Positions 44,401-57,000 of a DNA stretch of 64,000 bases are shown piece by piece. The stretch lies in assembly GCF_001949145.1 (NCBI RefSeq), contig NW_019091530.1, positions 1 to 64,000 on the forward strand. The letters run 5' to 3'. Within the stretch, counting starts at the first letter, position 1, and each line of letters begins with the position of its first letter. Origin of the DNA: Acanthaster planci. Taxonomy: Eukaryota; Echinodermata; Asteroidea; Valvatida; Acanthasteridae. The position numbers were made by a program, and so were the translations under genes. The notes under the pieces are model-generated. The model saw only the letters and a program-made list of their open reading frames with translations, was not told where the DNA came from and did no database searches.

Positions 44401-46915
44401 GGACTTAATTTCCTTGAAAAACATTCTTCAAAGTAAAGCAAAGAAAAGACGGGAAAGAATTCCACACAAGGATATCATTTGACAAGTGACAGGTGCCAAA
44501 CCCCAGTGGTGAGCCTGAGATAGGTTAAGCTATGGTACTTTCCCTAGAATCCAAGCTAGAGTTCTACTTCTGGGGCATGTGGGGCAGACATGGCAGAGAA
44601 GGATCTGAAAAAAGTCAGCTAAATGCTCCAATATTTTTCCTACTCGCAGAGCTGTGAGTCACACAGTATATGGCTTACAGTTCTGGGGGTAGGCCTAATA
44701 TTTTTTCTGCTTAGTTTGACTTTTTAGGATATACATGTACAACATGTACATGTATTAGGCCTATCGTTTCTGGTGGCTAAGGTGTCATTGGACAGAACAA
44801 TCAGTGACGTACATGTGTGGAATTCTCATTCCATACAGGGTTGTTTTAAAACCCCCTCGACCCACGACCCTCTCGACAGACAATTTCACTTGAGCCCATG
44901 TAGGACTTGCTGCTGATCACAAACCACACCTACCTGGGTGTCAACATCACACCGGATCTTACATGGAACTCACATATTGTGAGAGTACCAGCCAAAGCAA
45001 ATAGAACTTTGGGTTTTCTACGTCGCAACTTGTACTCATGCTCCAAAAATATCAAGGACATGGCTAAAGACACTTGATGACCAGTACTCGACTACTGCTC
45101 TTCCATATGGGACCCACACACAAAACTTCTCATCGACAATATTGAAGCAGTCCAAAATAGAGCAGCCCGCTTCATCACAGGCTCATACAGCAGAAGGAGC
45201 AATGTCACTGCCATAAAACAGGAACTCCAGAGGGAGGACCTAGCTACAAGATGAAAAGTAGCTAGGCTCATCAACTTCCACCAAGCATTAGGGGGTCACC
45301 TTGCCGTTCCAGTGAGAAATACCCCGCATCCGTCCAACGATCTGCCAGAAATACTTCACCAACCACAAATAATTTCATATTGATTGCAGCAACCAAGAAC
45401 TGCTACAAATGCTCTTTTCTTCAACGCATGCTAGTGGACTGGAACTCTTTGCTCAAAGAGATCACAACAATCCCGGACAAAAAGAGTTTCTAAACTGCCC
45501 TCAACAAACACTTCAATATCACCCGAAAGAAGAAGCAGCAAAATAAGTAACTATTTCACAGATCCATGCACACAACCAATCCTGCCTGTGTGACCCCTGA
45601 AAAGGGGTGTTGGTGTAGTATATATCAAGACAAGACAAAGGATTACATCTGAAAACGGTACTCTTCCCACAGGTACTCACCTATCGATTTCTGTGTGGGG
45701 AACATTACTTTACAGTCGGGAACCATCATAAAAAGCCGGCGACCAAAGCGTATACAAGTGCAGTTCGTTCCCAGGGTGTCGAGCAGTACGCACATTGCTG
45801 TTATGTATGTTACAACTTCCACAAAAGTGAGGATGCATGAATAAATAGAAACAGTAAGTTGAAACGTCGTCCACATTTATTATAAACCACTTAAAAGCAT
45901 GTGCAGTGGGATTTTTAACCACTACAATAATTATTTTCAAGTGAAAAAGCTTGTTTTCACCAGCATAGTTCAAATAAATTTCTCAGGCAAGAAGATGACA
46001 GTGTCTACACCCAAATGTGGGGTCCGATGTCCGCCGCACTCACAGTTTTGGGGGCAGACAGTGTCCACAAGCGGCCGCCTAATTTTTTTTCTGGAAGGGT
46101 TAGGAGCAATTATCATATATAAGCCTGGTTAACTGCAAGCTCGATTAAATTAAAGGAAAGGAACTTCGAAGGTAAATGTCGAGCTTTATTTTCCTATTAT
46201 AAAAACATCCTCTAACCAACTAATTCTCTCCCCCTAAAAAAATCATGACTGCATTCACAATGACTCAAATTCGCACCTCACCGCTAATGAGTCCAGTGCT
46301 CTTCTATATGAGGTACTGTGCAACTCGGGAGAGAAAGTAATTTTGTTGTATTTTATACTTAAATGTTTGTCCGCGCACCAAGCCATTTATAACGAATGCC
46401 CTCAACATTCCTATGAAATATACGCACGTGCAAAGGTGCAGATACGTACGTTTTATAATTACCTCTAACCTAACCTACTCCTAAATGCCACCATTCTTAT
46501 TCATCATTGAGTCTCACGCGAAGCCATGGGCCGCATGCAAGCATCACTTTTTAATGCGCTTACACATGTATACTTTTCAAGCTGGGGAAACTATGCGTAA
46601 CACAGTTCCTACATGTCATAGAGCCCTCTGTTTGAAAAAACCACACCATGGGCATGATGGGTACGGTTCAGGCACCCATTAATCTGTGTTTTCAAGGATT
46701 TATAAGTTGAGGGGCTTGTGGGGTCGAGGAGGTTTTAGAACGACCCTCCCACACGGGCTTATCGATACAAATACCGGGATTTAACATTACAACAGCCCAC
46801 CTTGTTGTTCTTCATGTTCTTGCTGTAGGCCTACTGTGCCAGCATTCGGCTTGATGACCCCTTCACTTCTTACTGATTCAGCACTTGGAAACAACGATGT
46901 CGACCGATTCGACAT
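35485..46915 (-). CDS. NRDE2: NRDE2, nuclear RNA-interference/exosome-associated HAT-repeat protein, complete, 9 exons
   Basis: Exons (minus): 46874-46915, 43476-43924, 41837-42837, 41512-41648, 40632-40755, 38399-40012, 38006-38121, 36492-36563, 35485-35610. Phases agree at every junction and the total is 1226 residues, near the 1164 of human NRDE2. In vertebrates NRDE2 sits in nuclear speckles and binds the MTR4 helicase, limiting exosome recruitment; the worm orthologue acts in nuclear RNAi. The N-terminus has a short LFP-containing exon, then WLTNKSF and a long K/R/H-rich, Ser/Asp-rich tract (residues 90-160). Conserved blocks follow: SCLGLDTQRQSVTW, RYFTRDLVDL, IYDPSTQAYLG, RAKLIAEKKLAILDKAL, SFSSFSISKVAGLYGKC, HFWRQAGHTEKAVAAFQAM, FWDSAEPRFGERGARGW, ETEEDCEDPERMVLFDDI, and the end FYNALQHCPWAK then VLYMDAVRYFP. 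HAT/TPR-like helices cover most of the second half. The start at 46915 and the tandem CAGAG acceptor of exon 2 are the least certain points. Confidence 0.95.
36394..36478. repeat. (CAAA)n microsatellite with CACCC/AACCC interruptions
   Basis: About 85 bases of repeated CAAA with ACCCC and CCCAA interruptions; the transcribed strand of NRDE2 reads as repeated GUUU. It begins 14 bases inside the intron after the donor of NRDE2 exon 8. Frames across it (cysteine/leucine/glycine repeats on the minus strand) are low complexity and not genes. Confidence 0.95.
37152..37502. other. Assembly gap (351 N)
   Basis: A run of 351 N lies in the NRDE2 intron between exons 7 and 8. Exon phases across it agree (phase 0 to phase 0), so there is no sign of a lost exon, though an in-frame exon cannot be excluded. 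Confidence 0.95.
44880..45640 (+). mobile_element. Non-LTR retrotransposon (CR1/jockey-like) 3' end, in NRDE2 intron 1
   Basis: The plus strand encodes the C-terminal part of an ORF2 reverse transcriptase: TYLGVNITPDLTWNSHI, AKANRTLGFLRRNL, LDYCSSIWDPHTK, AVQNRAARFITGSYSRRSNV and LQREDLATR. Several stops and frame changes interrupt it. It ends in a hairpin ACCCCTGAAAAGGGGT (45593-45608) and a CAAGA microsatellite-like tail near 45626-45640, the usual LINE 3' end form. It is opposite in orientation to the host gene, 5'-truncated and inactive. Confidence 0.88.
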
Positions 46916-47310
46916 TGCTAGCTACACAGACAAGCATACTACCTGAAACTGGTCAAAAGTGATCAAAACTAGGGGAAGAATTTCATTTGAGAAACTTCAC
47001 AGCAGACGACATGAACGTGACACTGGAACCAGGCTCATGATCGCGCATTATTTTCATGTCCTTGAGATTTTCAATAGCGCCCTCAATTTTTCTCTGTCTT
47101 GAATTCTCGACACCGGCATCGCAGAAAAACCAAACAGCCCCACCCCTACACTTTGCAAACACGCTCAGTAAACTTCTGTTGTGCATTTGAACATGCTGAA
47201 AGGCTTCACACTTCCTTTTCCATCTACGGCCTGTACATAGGACCTGTATAGTTTTTTGTGCATTCTAAGGTGGGTCAAGAATCTCGGGAGGGCTCAAATT
47301 TGCGAATTTC

Positions 47311-47640
47311 TATATTTTTATTATTATCAGTAACTTCTGGTATTAAATGACTGCAGCGGGATGTAATCTTCTATAGTTGCCGGAGCAACCAAGGATTCCG
47401 CAACCTTGTCCCATGCATTTTGCAAGCCTGAGGAAACCAGTTGTGTAGACTGAGAGGAGCAATGAGAAGTTGCGTTTGTAGGAGTGGGAATAAACACCTC
47501 AGAGGAATATTCTGGGTAAAACCGACGGACTCGGGTACGGGCTGAAATCCCAATCCATATCTGAGCGCTGGGATTCAAACCCCGACTGCAGAGGTTCTGG
47601 TGGAGGTAGAGGTCGAACGCAAGGAAACACTTCACCCACC
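47311..47640 (-). mobile_element. tRNA-derived SINE copy
   Basis: The minus strand has a B-box match GGTTTGAATCC (47571-47581). A body with 'gtccgtcggttttaccc' and 'ttattcccactcctac' follows, resembling the common GGTTTTCCC/CTCCCAC body of animal SINEs. It ends in a TAATAATAAAAATA tail near 47311-47330. It lies just upstream of the NRDE2 first exon. The 159-residue frame at 47327-47806 runs through it and is not taken as a gene. Confidence 0.5.
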
Positions 47641-50600
47641 TGACGTCCGATACTTGCATTCTCTTATGGGTGAAGCTAAATTTGGGGGTCTTCACACGCT
47701 GGGAAAGAAAGGGAAGAGGATTCACCCACTTCTCTTTACATTTTCTCATACTTTCCCCAAAAAGCAACCCCAAAATTGGTGATTGTGTGTGTCGGGGGAG
47801 GGGCATGGTCTCATTTACATCCCCCCCCCCTTATGCCAAGGTACCAAGAGGTTATTTTGAAGATTTCAGGATGCAATTTGACATTGCCCAACACATTCAT
47901 ACCGCTCAGTCAAGAAAAGTAACCACTGGGCAGGAATAAGTACAAGAAAACCGAACCAGAAAACCAGGAGGGTAAACGAAATATGATAAAATATTGCATG
48001 CACGAGACTTGGGTGGATTGCTAGAGCAACTAGTATTTGCTTTGAATCATCAAAGTGAACGACTGTGTTGGGGTGTAGAAAGACATTTCTTTTCTTAGAC
48101 ATTGCATTGGCAAGACCCCTCCTAAATCCCTTTAAAAACAGGAGTCAGTAGACAAAACAACAATTGAGTGAATACAGGTAGGATGTCATTTCGCACAGCA
48201 AATCAGCCAGTGAGTTTTAATGTTCATCTTAAACAGGGGAGAAAAGGATTTCTAGTGTTTAGTACACACAGGTAATCTCTTTTCTTCAGAAATTGCAGTC
48301 AGATTTAGTTTCTGAACCAGTTCTGGTGTATGGCCATGTACATAAAAATGAAATGCCATTGACCAGATATTGTGAGAAGGGTGGGAAATATTTCAGCCCC
48401 CCCATGTTGGCAATTTGGTTTCAAATTTACCAGGTCATTAAAAACATGTAACATAATAAATAAAATAACTTATAAAAATACCTGTTACTATCAAGGTCTT
48501 ATTAGCCTTGTAACAATGGTGTTTGGGAAAATTACACAACTTGGTAAAACTATAATTCAAAAGACACAAAATAAGATTTTTCAGATGTCTCCACAGGTAA
48601 AACACTATGAATGCTTTATATGTCATGCATGTTCCTTGCTTCTTTACATATTTATTTCCTGGAATATTTTTGGTGGTAATTAATTTGGCTACTTTATGTC
48701 ATAAATTTTGTATGCTTTTGGCAGTGAAGCTTTGAAAGTTTACAATAAAGAAATCCAAGCAGTTACCTGAAAAACAACCCGGAAGTTGTTTGTAACGCAC
48801 ACACAAAACAAAATCTTAATCAATGCTCTTTCAAGCTAAATAAGTTTATAATTTGGCTGGATGCAAACCCTGCACAAAAAAGTAAACAGTCCAAATTCGG
48901 CAACAAAAATTACATGTAAAAGTTTTGAAACTTTTAATGTTTGAAACTTTTAATTACATAATGTACATTACTCCCCCAGGACAGACAAATTACCCATTTT
49001 TATTCTCCCAACACAAACAAATTCCCCCCCCCCAAAAAAAGGTTTATGAGGAAGAGAAGCTCGAGGACAAATTACAAAATAACCTATAGAATGAACCTGC
49101 ATTCAGGTTGATCAAACTCAATAGTAATGTAATAAACCTGAATAAAGGAGCTTTCTCTGACAAAGACCTTGTCATTTTAATAAGGATTGAAAAGTAATCA
49201 GTGTATGGTATTTCTGACCAATTCAATACCATGAACCTTAACCAATCCAAAGAAAATGTATTTATTTCATACTAGATTTCTGCTCTGGGTACAGTGATGT
49301 GTATATTCACTGTGTTTTTCAATATGGTTGGAGAGTTAATAAGAATTACAGGTTTTTATGTACTGCTTTTAATTATTAAAGATAAAAAAATCACAAGTCA
49401 CACACTGTAGCTTGTGATTTTTTTCCACAACTCTGCCACCACGCTGAGATCCCAACACATCTCTGAAACTGGAGATTTCTTCATCAACTTCATTTCGCAC
49501 AAGACTCATAGGTCTTTCCCAGAGCTTGGATTTACTTCTGGCGGTGGCTCCAGCTTCACTCCCACCCTGGAATCATTCAATATCATGTCCAAAACCAAAC
49601 TTAAGACACTCCCATCTTTGGATTTGTGTTTAAGGTTTTATTTTGTTAAGCCAAAAAACCTACCAAACCTGAGCTCAACTCTAATTCTCAAAGAAATAAA
49701 ATCAGAGAGGTGGAAGCTGAAGCCACATACAGAGATGAAACCCAGTTTTAAAAAAAGTACCCTTGTGAATTAGACGGTTCAGTTATGCCTGTGATAAATT
49801 CAATGGCTAGTACCTGGTGCCTTTCTCAACACAAGATGTACATGTACTTTCTTTAAGACCTTATTGGACAAATTTATTTGAACAAAGATGTATATTAGTG
49901 AGGAGAACACTTCCATACATGTACACTTGTGAACAGAATGTACATGAATTAAGGCAGTACCCGTGGTGCTTAGCAACACCTGTGCTCCCTTCACAAAAGT
50001 TATATGAAAACAATTGGCCCTAACCAGCGATGGGTGATTGATCTGAACAGAGTTCTACAAACAGATTGTCTACAAAGGACTCTTTGGTTTTATGACCGGA
50101 TTAAAAAAATGATCATTGAAAAAGCTTCGTTTGAAAAAGAGTTGATCATTTTGAAACGACCTTTAGATGTTATCAATAACAGCTGAAAGATTTTGTTTGC
50201 CATATAAAGTACAGGTACTATACTTTAACCTTTTACAATGTAAATTCACTCTAACATTTGAAAATATTATCTGTACACTACATCAACAAATTTTTTTCCA
50301 GAAAATTTAATGGCACATGCATAAAAATTAATTTTCTCGCACGATTATTTCATTTCATGACTGGCTAACAGTTTATGACAGACAGAAGCGAAATGGACGA
50401 CAGGTGATGACACAGATGAATCTTAACCTCCCTCCAAGGGGGGAAGGAAGAGACACAGATGATGTACAAATGATAAAGTTCCATATTCAGTGAAAACAAA
50501 ATGGTACATTCTTTTGTGCAATTGAAATCTCTACAAATGACCAGATGGCACAAAAAAGATGGCAATCTAATAAGCACTTTTCGACATTATTCCATGTTGC

Positions 50601-51073
50601 ACTTGTCCTGGGAGTGGTAATATTTTTGGTCAAAAATACTGATTTTTTTTTAACAAGATACCACAAGGAGAGTCCCTGGTAAATACTGACCCTTGGTAGC
50701 TCTTCTGTCAAAATCTGCACAACTTTTCACATCACATCAGACTTTGTTGCGGAGTGACAGTTGCTACAAACATCCTGCCGTGGCCCAGTGATACTTGAGG
50801 GCTCTCCACAGACTCAACCTTTATGAATTAGTTCGAGCTTGTACATGTGTACAACACCCAACTGCACAAGCTTGGGGACAAGTACGCGTACAGACATCAC
50901 GCAGCATTACTTACAGATGTTACTGGAATCAACGTCCTCAGTGATATGACATGGGGAATCCCTGCACATTTACATGTCATCCAGCCCGGGCTGACACTCG
51001 CATAACAGAAAATTTCATTTGTATATACACTTTATACATTCTATTTTACAGATTTTGACTGAGGTGAATTTGC
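47641..51073. other. Intergenic stretch between NRDE2 and the stathmin-domain gene, no gene recognised
   Basis: No frame with recognisable domains or compatible splicing was found. It probably includes the 3' UTR of the gene ending at 51074 and the upstream region of NRDE2. Homopolymer C runs occur near 47821 and 49025. Confidence 0.45.
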
Positions 51074-54000
51074 CTATGTATCGAAGAAGTCCTGAGTACC
51101 GGTGTTGTTGGATGCGTGACTCGCCCACTGGTTGGCCGCACTCCCTGAATCGTCTTCACTGTCACTGCCCAGGCTGTGCTGCCTACGTCGGACCTCGGCA
51201 CTCGACAGTGGCTGGAATCTTTTTGTCGGACTGCTGCGACCATCATAGATCCGCTCTGAGTTGTTCGTGGAGGCCGACCCCTTGACATCCAGGGGGTTGG
51301 CGTTGTTGGCACCATCGAGCCACGAGTCTGACTCTAAAAGGTAAAATGAATATGCGACACACAAAAATCCTTATTAATAGTTAAGCCTGAACTCCTTTAC
51401 TGCTCAAAAAATCTGAAATAAACCTGAGGATTCATAACTGCCAGGGTTAACTGAGAAATGTGACGGGATTCAACTAAGTGAGTCTGAAGGTCAGCTTTAT
51501 CACAAATAAAACACCATATTAAAGTTCAGAACCCTTGACGCAAGTGCCAAGGCAGTGAAGCCTTCCAACCAAAGTAACAATCCAGACAAGAAGTCTTATC
51601 TGAATAGACCGATTCATTAGGCCCCCGTCCAAAGAGACTAAGAGACAGATTAAAAAAGGGAAAAAGAAGCCAAACTGACCATCATCGGCATTGAATGTCT
51701 CGTCTTTCTCCACATCAAAGTGAGCTTCATCTTCCACGGCCTCGTTGAGCCGTCTGGCCTTCTCCCTGGCCTGAGCCGCCCTCAGCTCTCGCATCCTCTG
51801 CTTGGCCTGGATCTCCGCCTGGTGCCTGGCTCGGTTCTTCTCAGCTGAGTGGTTTTTCTCCTCAAGCTGCAAATTGCAATTGATTTTGTGTGTGTTTGTG
51901 TGTGGGATATCTTGTGCTTTTTTGGGGAGGGGGGTTCATTTTATATCAGCCTTTTAAAAAATACGCACATGGAAACGGAATTACGTACACGTAGTAACCA
52001 TGTAAATACTTCACTTTGTGCCTTTGAAAACATCTCGGTAAAATGAATTTTGGGGGTTCTAGGTACTATGAGGTCTTCAGAGAAATCTGGTTTTGCTGAT
52101 GGTTTTGGCTCAACTCAGCTCCACTTGATTTACCTTGGAGGGTCTCTTTCATTTCACTGTTTCGTTCTTTTGTTCTGTTTCCCACAAAGCACATGCCACT
52201 CTGCAAAATCTTTGAGCAAAGAATTCCCACACAACTGACTCCTGAAATTAATTGCCCTGCCCCCTTTGTTCTTCTTTTCCCACAGCTTTGAAACAGCTCT
52301 GTGCACCTGCGCGGAGTATTTGGGGGATCCAGGAGGGTTAAAGTTAAGGGTTCATTTTCACCTGTTCACCTTTTGGGGGGGGGATGGGGAAAGGAGAGAG
52401 GGACATGGGAGGAAAGGGAGGGCCAGCAAGTGTGTACTCGGACACAACTATGGACTTTTCATTTCTTTAAACAATGAAGCCCCCAGGATAATTGGATCCC
52501 TGACGGGGGCTGAGGTTGGAAACTGTATGCAAAGCAAGAGGAAGTTCCTCTACAAATGTCTAAGTAAAGACAGCATTACGAGGACCAAGGGAGGCCAACA
52601 ACTGAAGGCTTTTGCATCCTTCCTCGTTTGAGTGGAAGGGATTGTTCAGCAGCGGTGGGGGAGCTGGACAGGAGCTAATCTTACCTTCTTCTGATGGGCT
52701 TCAGCTGTCTGACTGTCTCCAAACTCTCTAGCTGCCAGGATATCTTTCCGTCTCCTCGATGTCTTCTTGGCACTCTTGGCTCTCTTCTGAAGCTCCTGTG
52801 ATGAGGAAAAGTTTGAAGGTAGTTACCACTGCAAACCTTGGTTACTGATTTGTGCATCAAATTGATGCCGTCTGGCAGGACAGAATGATGTGAACTAGTT
52901 TGGTTGAAGAAGTGTTTATTCTGTTTGTGGCATTTCTTTATGCAAAATTATCTACCCGGGGCTTGGAATTAACAGGCACAGGTAGTTAAAGTGTGCTCGT
53001 TTGTCTCAGAAATGCGCCGGTAAATCATAAAGACGGCACAAGTACTTACGCCCGTTTGATTCCATTATTGTAGAGAAAATACTTGTACCTGAACATTTTT
53101 ACTGTTTGTTTCTACGTTTGTCATGAAAAATACCTGAACTTTTTGACTTCACTTTGGATTAGCCATGTCATGGAACCATAACACGGGACAATTTTGTTGT
53201 CACCAAGCGCACGCTGCAGTCTCGCATGTGACGCATGCACACACATGAATGTACGCACGCATACCCGCTGCCAGTGTCACTATCTCGCTGAATAGTCTAC
53301 ACAGTGGCCATGTCTGAATCAATATGGATGGAATTTACACACGATTGTATGGAAACTGGCAACGACCACAACCTCCTAGACTCCTGCGTAAATTCAAGCA
53401 AAATGAGTGAATTCGGCTTAGACTTCAGTTTTGTTGGTTCCAGTCATAGCTTGAACATGTGGTTTTGAACGCTGCTCCAAAATAGCTGGAACCAGTGAAA
53501 CCAAAATCTCAGCCTAATCCACTCGTTTCGAAAATGCTAGATTGCTGCAGTTAGTTCCCTTTTACATATGTGCTCATATGCACATTATAAAAGCCCGGTG
53601 CCCGACTGTTGGCGTCGCCTTGCTAATCACAAATGCAACAGCAAGGACCGCGGTCTTTGCTTTTTTCTTGAACAGATGTCTTTAATATTGTATGGGAGCT
53701 ATTTTCTCCTATAAACTGACAAATTCAGCTGTCTAGGGAGCAAGTGCTTGCTCTCATGATGATTAGGCCAATAAACCATTTGCGAGTTAAATTTGAATAA
53801 AATCTGGTACACTGAGTTCTTTAAATTCACGTGAATGTAACAACTTGAATTCTCCATACTAGAACCTCTGTTGCTATACTGACCTCGTGATTCGAGGCAA
53901 GCTTTTTTTTAGTTACATAAGAGACGCCTTGCAACAATACTCTGTTCTCAATGGATAAGAACGGCACAAACAAACCAGTCCATCCCAGAGTTGGTGGTGA

Positions 54001-57000
54001 CTATGCAAAAGCTTGCCCTGAATCACAAGGTATAGCAACAGTGTCTTCAGTCTGGAGAATTCAAATTGTTACGTTTCTGTGCAATCAGATAACACAGTGT
54101 ACCAGACTTTATTCAAGTTTAACTTGCAAGTAGCTTATTTTGAGCCCTGCTACCCTTATTTGGGAGGTAATTTATACAGCTAACTTTTTGTCAGAATGTG
54201 AAATTTTTCCACAAAATTCTTCCACAAAAAGTCTTCTTACTGTCAGATTAAACTATTTCACGCGCAATAGTAACACCACTATTACTTATCAATACAAATT
54301 TCTTATTTTGCCATTATTATTATTTGCAAGACAGTTAGGCTTGCAAGCTTTAACCACGTTTTGCCGGGGACTCCGGAATCGGAGATGCATGGTTTATATG
54401 CGTGGCCGGGGTCTCCAACCTCGGACAAAGGAAACAGGGCCCTGTAACAAAAGACCGTACTCCGAACAAACGACCAGGCTGCTGGGCATTACGGACATTT
54501 TTCACTCTCAAAAGTGGTGATAATCCAGCCTTGTTTTGAAACCGTATACCAGGGTTTTGGGCATTGAGAGCGAGCGGATTACCATCGGGGACAAAAGTGT
54601 TCCACCGCAGCAATGAGCCACACAGCACTGCTGCACGCTAATCTGGCCCCTATTGAAAAGCGGTCAGCAGTGCACTGAGCCAGGTTTGTGAACAAAAGAA
54701 AGTTACATAACACCGCACAATCTGGGCTCTGTTTACAAGGCTGCTGGCCTGGCTGAAATACTCGGGCGTCATTGAAGGTCACCTGTCAACTTAGAGTAGT
54801 GCCTAAAGATTACTTGGTGCCGCTATAAACGACCGTTAAATGAAATGATGAATTTTTGAAGGATTTTGAAAACGGAAAAAATGATAGTCATGCCGGCCCA
54901 GCATCATCAACATTGAAAAATGCCCAGGCATGAAGTGGTTAAGTATCTGGAAAATAGAAATCAGCATCAAAAATGCAATTTGGGGGTTTTGTTTGTTGTT
55001 TTTTTTGGATTGAATGTTTGCATAATTATTCCTCACCAGAGGATTGTTGTTAAACATGTAACCCACCTCCAATCTTCTTTCTTCGGCCACTCGCTGTCGT
55101 TCTGCCAACATCTCTGCTGTCACCTTGGGCTCGCTCCCTTCCAACAGTTTCAACTTAAAAAATAACAATGAAGAGACTGGTAGAATACAACATCAAGGGC
55201 AGTTATGAGTGTGAGAAAACCTGGTCTACATTTTGTGACGATCTTCAGCTCAATGCAATTTTAACCTACAGTATGTATTTTCATGGAAGCTATAATTAAG
55301 TACAACCATAGTAGCTCTATGGTACAACGCACAGCTAAGTCAACAACTGAGCTAGAAGTTGCTTTAAATGGTAATCAGACCAGTACACATCTCTGAGTGA
55401 GCAAGCAGAGTCAGTACGTCTCCATTTTAAAATATGCTTAAGGTCACAAATCTAATTTCCTGCCATGAAGCGCATGTAGCATCACAAAATTACTTATCTA
55501 AAATTGATCTGAACAGTTATTAACACTATATAAAAGACAGGTCAAAGCACTAATCAAGATTTTCTAAAGTAAAAAGTATACTATCTAGTCAAACATTTTT
55601 TAAATCCAAGCTTTAAAAAATAATTGATATCAACGAAAATGATTTGTAATTTCAGCTGACTTTGCCAAGCAGTACCAATTTGAACAAAAAGTTATTTCGA
55701 GGATGATTCCATCCTTAATTTTATGAATTTATTCAATTTTATAAGGCAGTTTAGCTGGTCTGAAAGCATCTTTCTATTTAATTTACAATATATGCACTAT
55801 TATTCCATTGATATGATTCTCAATAATTAATGAAGGACCAACTGTAAAATTTTCATTTTCAAATTGGGGAGCATTTTTTCCTGTTTTACTGCAGTGTGGA
55901 ATAAAATCATTCTTGAAGGACAAGCAACGATCAAGGCAAAGTCAATGAACGGCAATGGATTGACAACCAGATTGCACGACTTCAATCCACTCAAAATTGA
56001 TAATATTCGGGCTACGGGTGCATTATTTATGAGTTCAAAGTCCCAAAATCAATGTCAGTAAATACACAGAATCTCAGAATAACAGATGCATTGCAGACCA
56101 CACGTGCAATTTTTCAAATGGCCATACATGTACCTGTAACCGTTTTGGAGGGTGCTGTTTAACTATGCTCTGTCCCCTGTTTTCTCCCATCACAACTTCA
56201 AAGGCAACTGGCGTCGGTACTGCAGGTCAAAAATAACGTGATCATGAATTAAGCTGATGACGTACATGACGGAGGCAAAACAACACACACAAAAGCAGAT
56301 GGTTCATAACAGCACTGTTGGTTGGGAGCCACATCTTTGCTAAACAACTTGAACATTCCGAGCCCACAGTATTTTCAGTGAAAGTACCCTGCCATTAGCC
56401 CTGGTTGGACGTCATCTACATTGCATTGTGATTAACGTCCAGAGTATAAAGATCCTCCTACACATACAATGCAAAATTTTGTGCAACATTGTTTTCTCAC
56501 ATTTTTACCTGGCGAAGACAGCTCAAATGTCATTCACAAGTGCCTTGTATCCCGAATTCCATAAATGCCGTGTTGAAATTACTAAATACGCCTGCGGACG
56601 TGTTTTGCAGTAAATTTTGCGAAACTCCACGCTTTCCGTCGTGATTTGTGAATGACCTACATTCATCTAGTAGTACGCATTTGCACATGTGCAAAATGGC
56701 CTCCAAGTTCGTCCCACATTCTGTCAGTTTATGTTGTCTGGAGCTACATGTAGGTCTAGGTCTTCGCTGCATTGGAAATGTGTGGAGACGGCAGACCTAG
56801 CCATAGCTTTGGAAGCCCGTTTTGGACACAGCCTCATCTGTAACTTCTTAACGCCCACATACAGCTCTTCCAGACATGCGTAAGGGGTGGTCGGTTACCA
56901 TGCATTTTGCGCATGTGCAAGTACACATACTAGGCAAACGTATATCATTAACGAATCAAAACAGAAAGCATGGAGTTTCAACAAGTTTCCTGCAAAATAC

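Noticed and set aside
46983-47186. 67-codon minus-strand frame just upstream of NRDE2 exon 1
   Set aside because: Could be a leader frame, but there is no evidence of translation and no recognisable sequence.
47327-47806. 159-codon minus-strand open frame
   Set aside because: It runs through a SINE-like sequence with a B box and a TAATAA tail, and no domain is recognisable.
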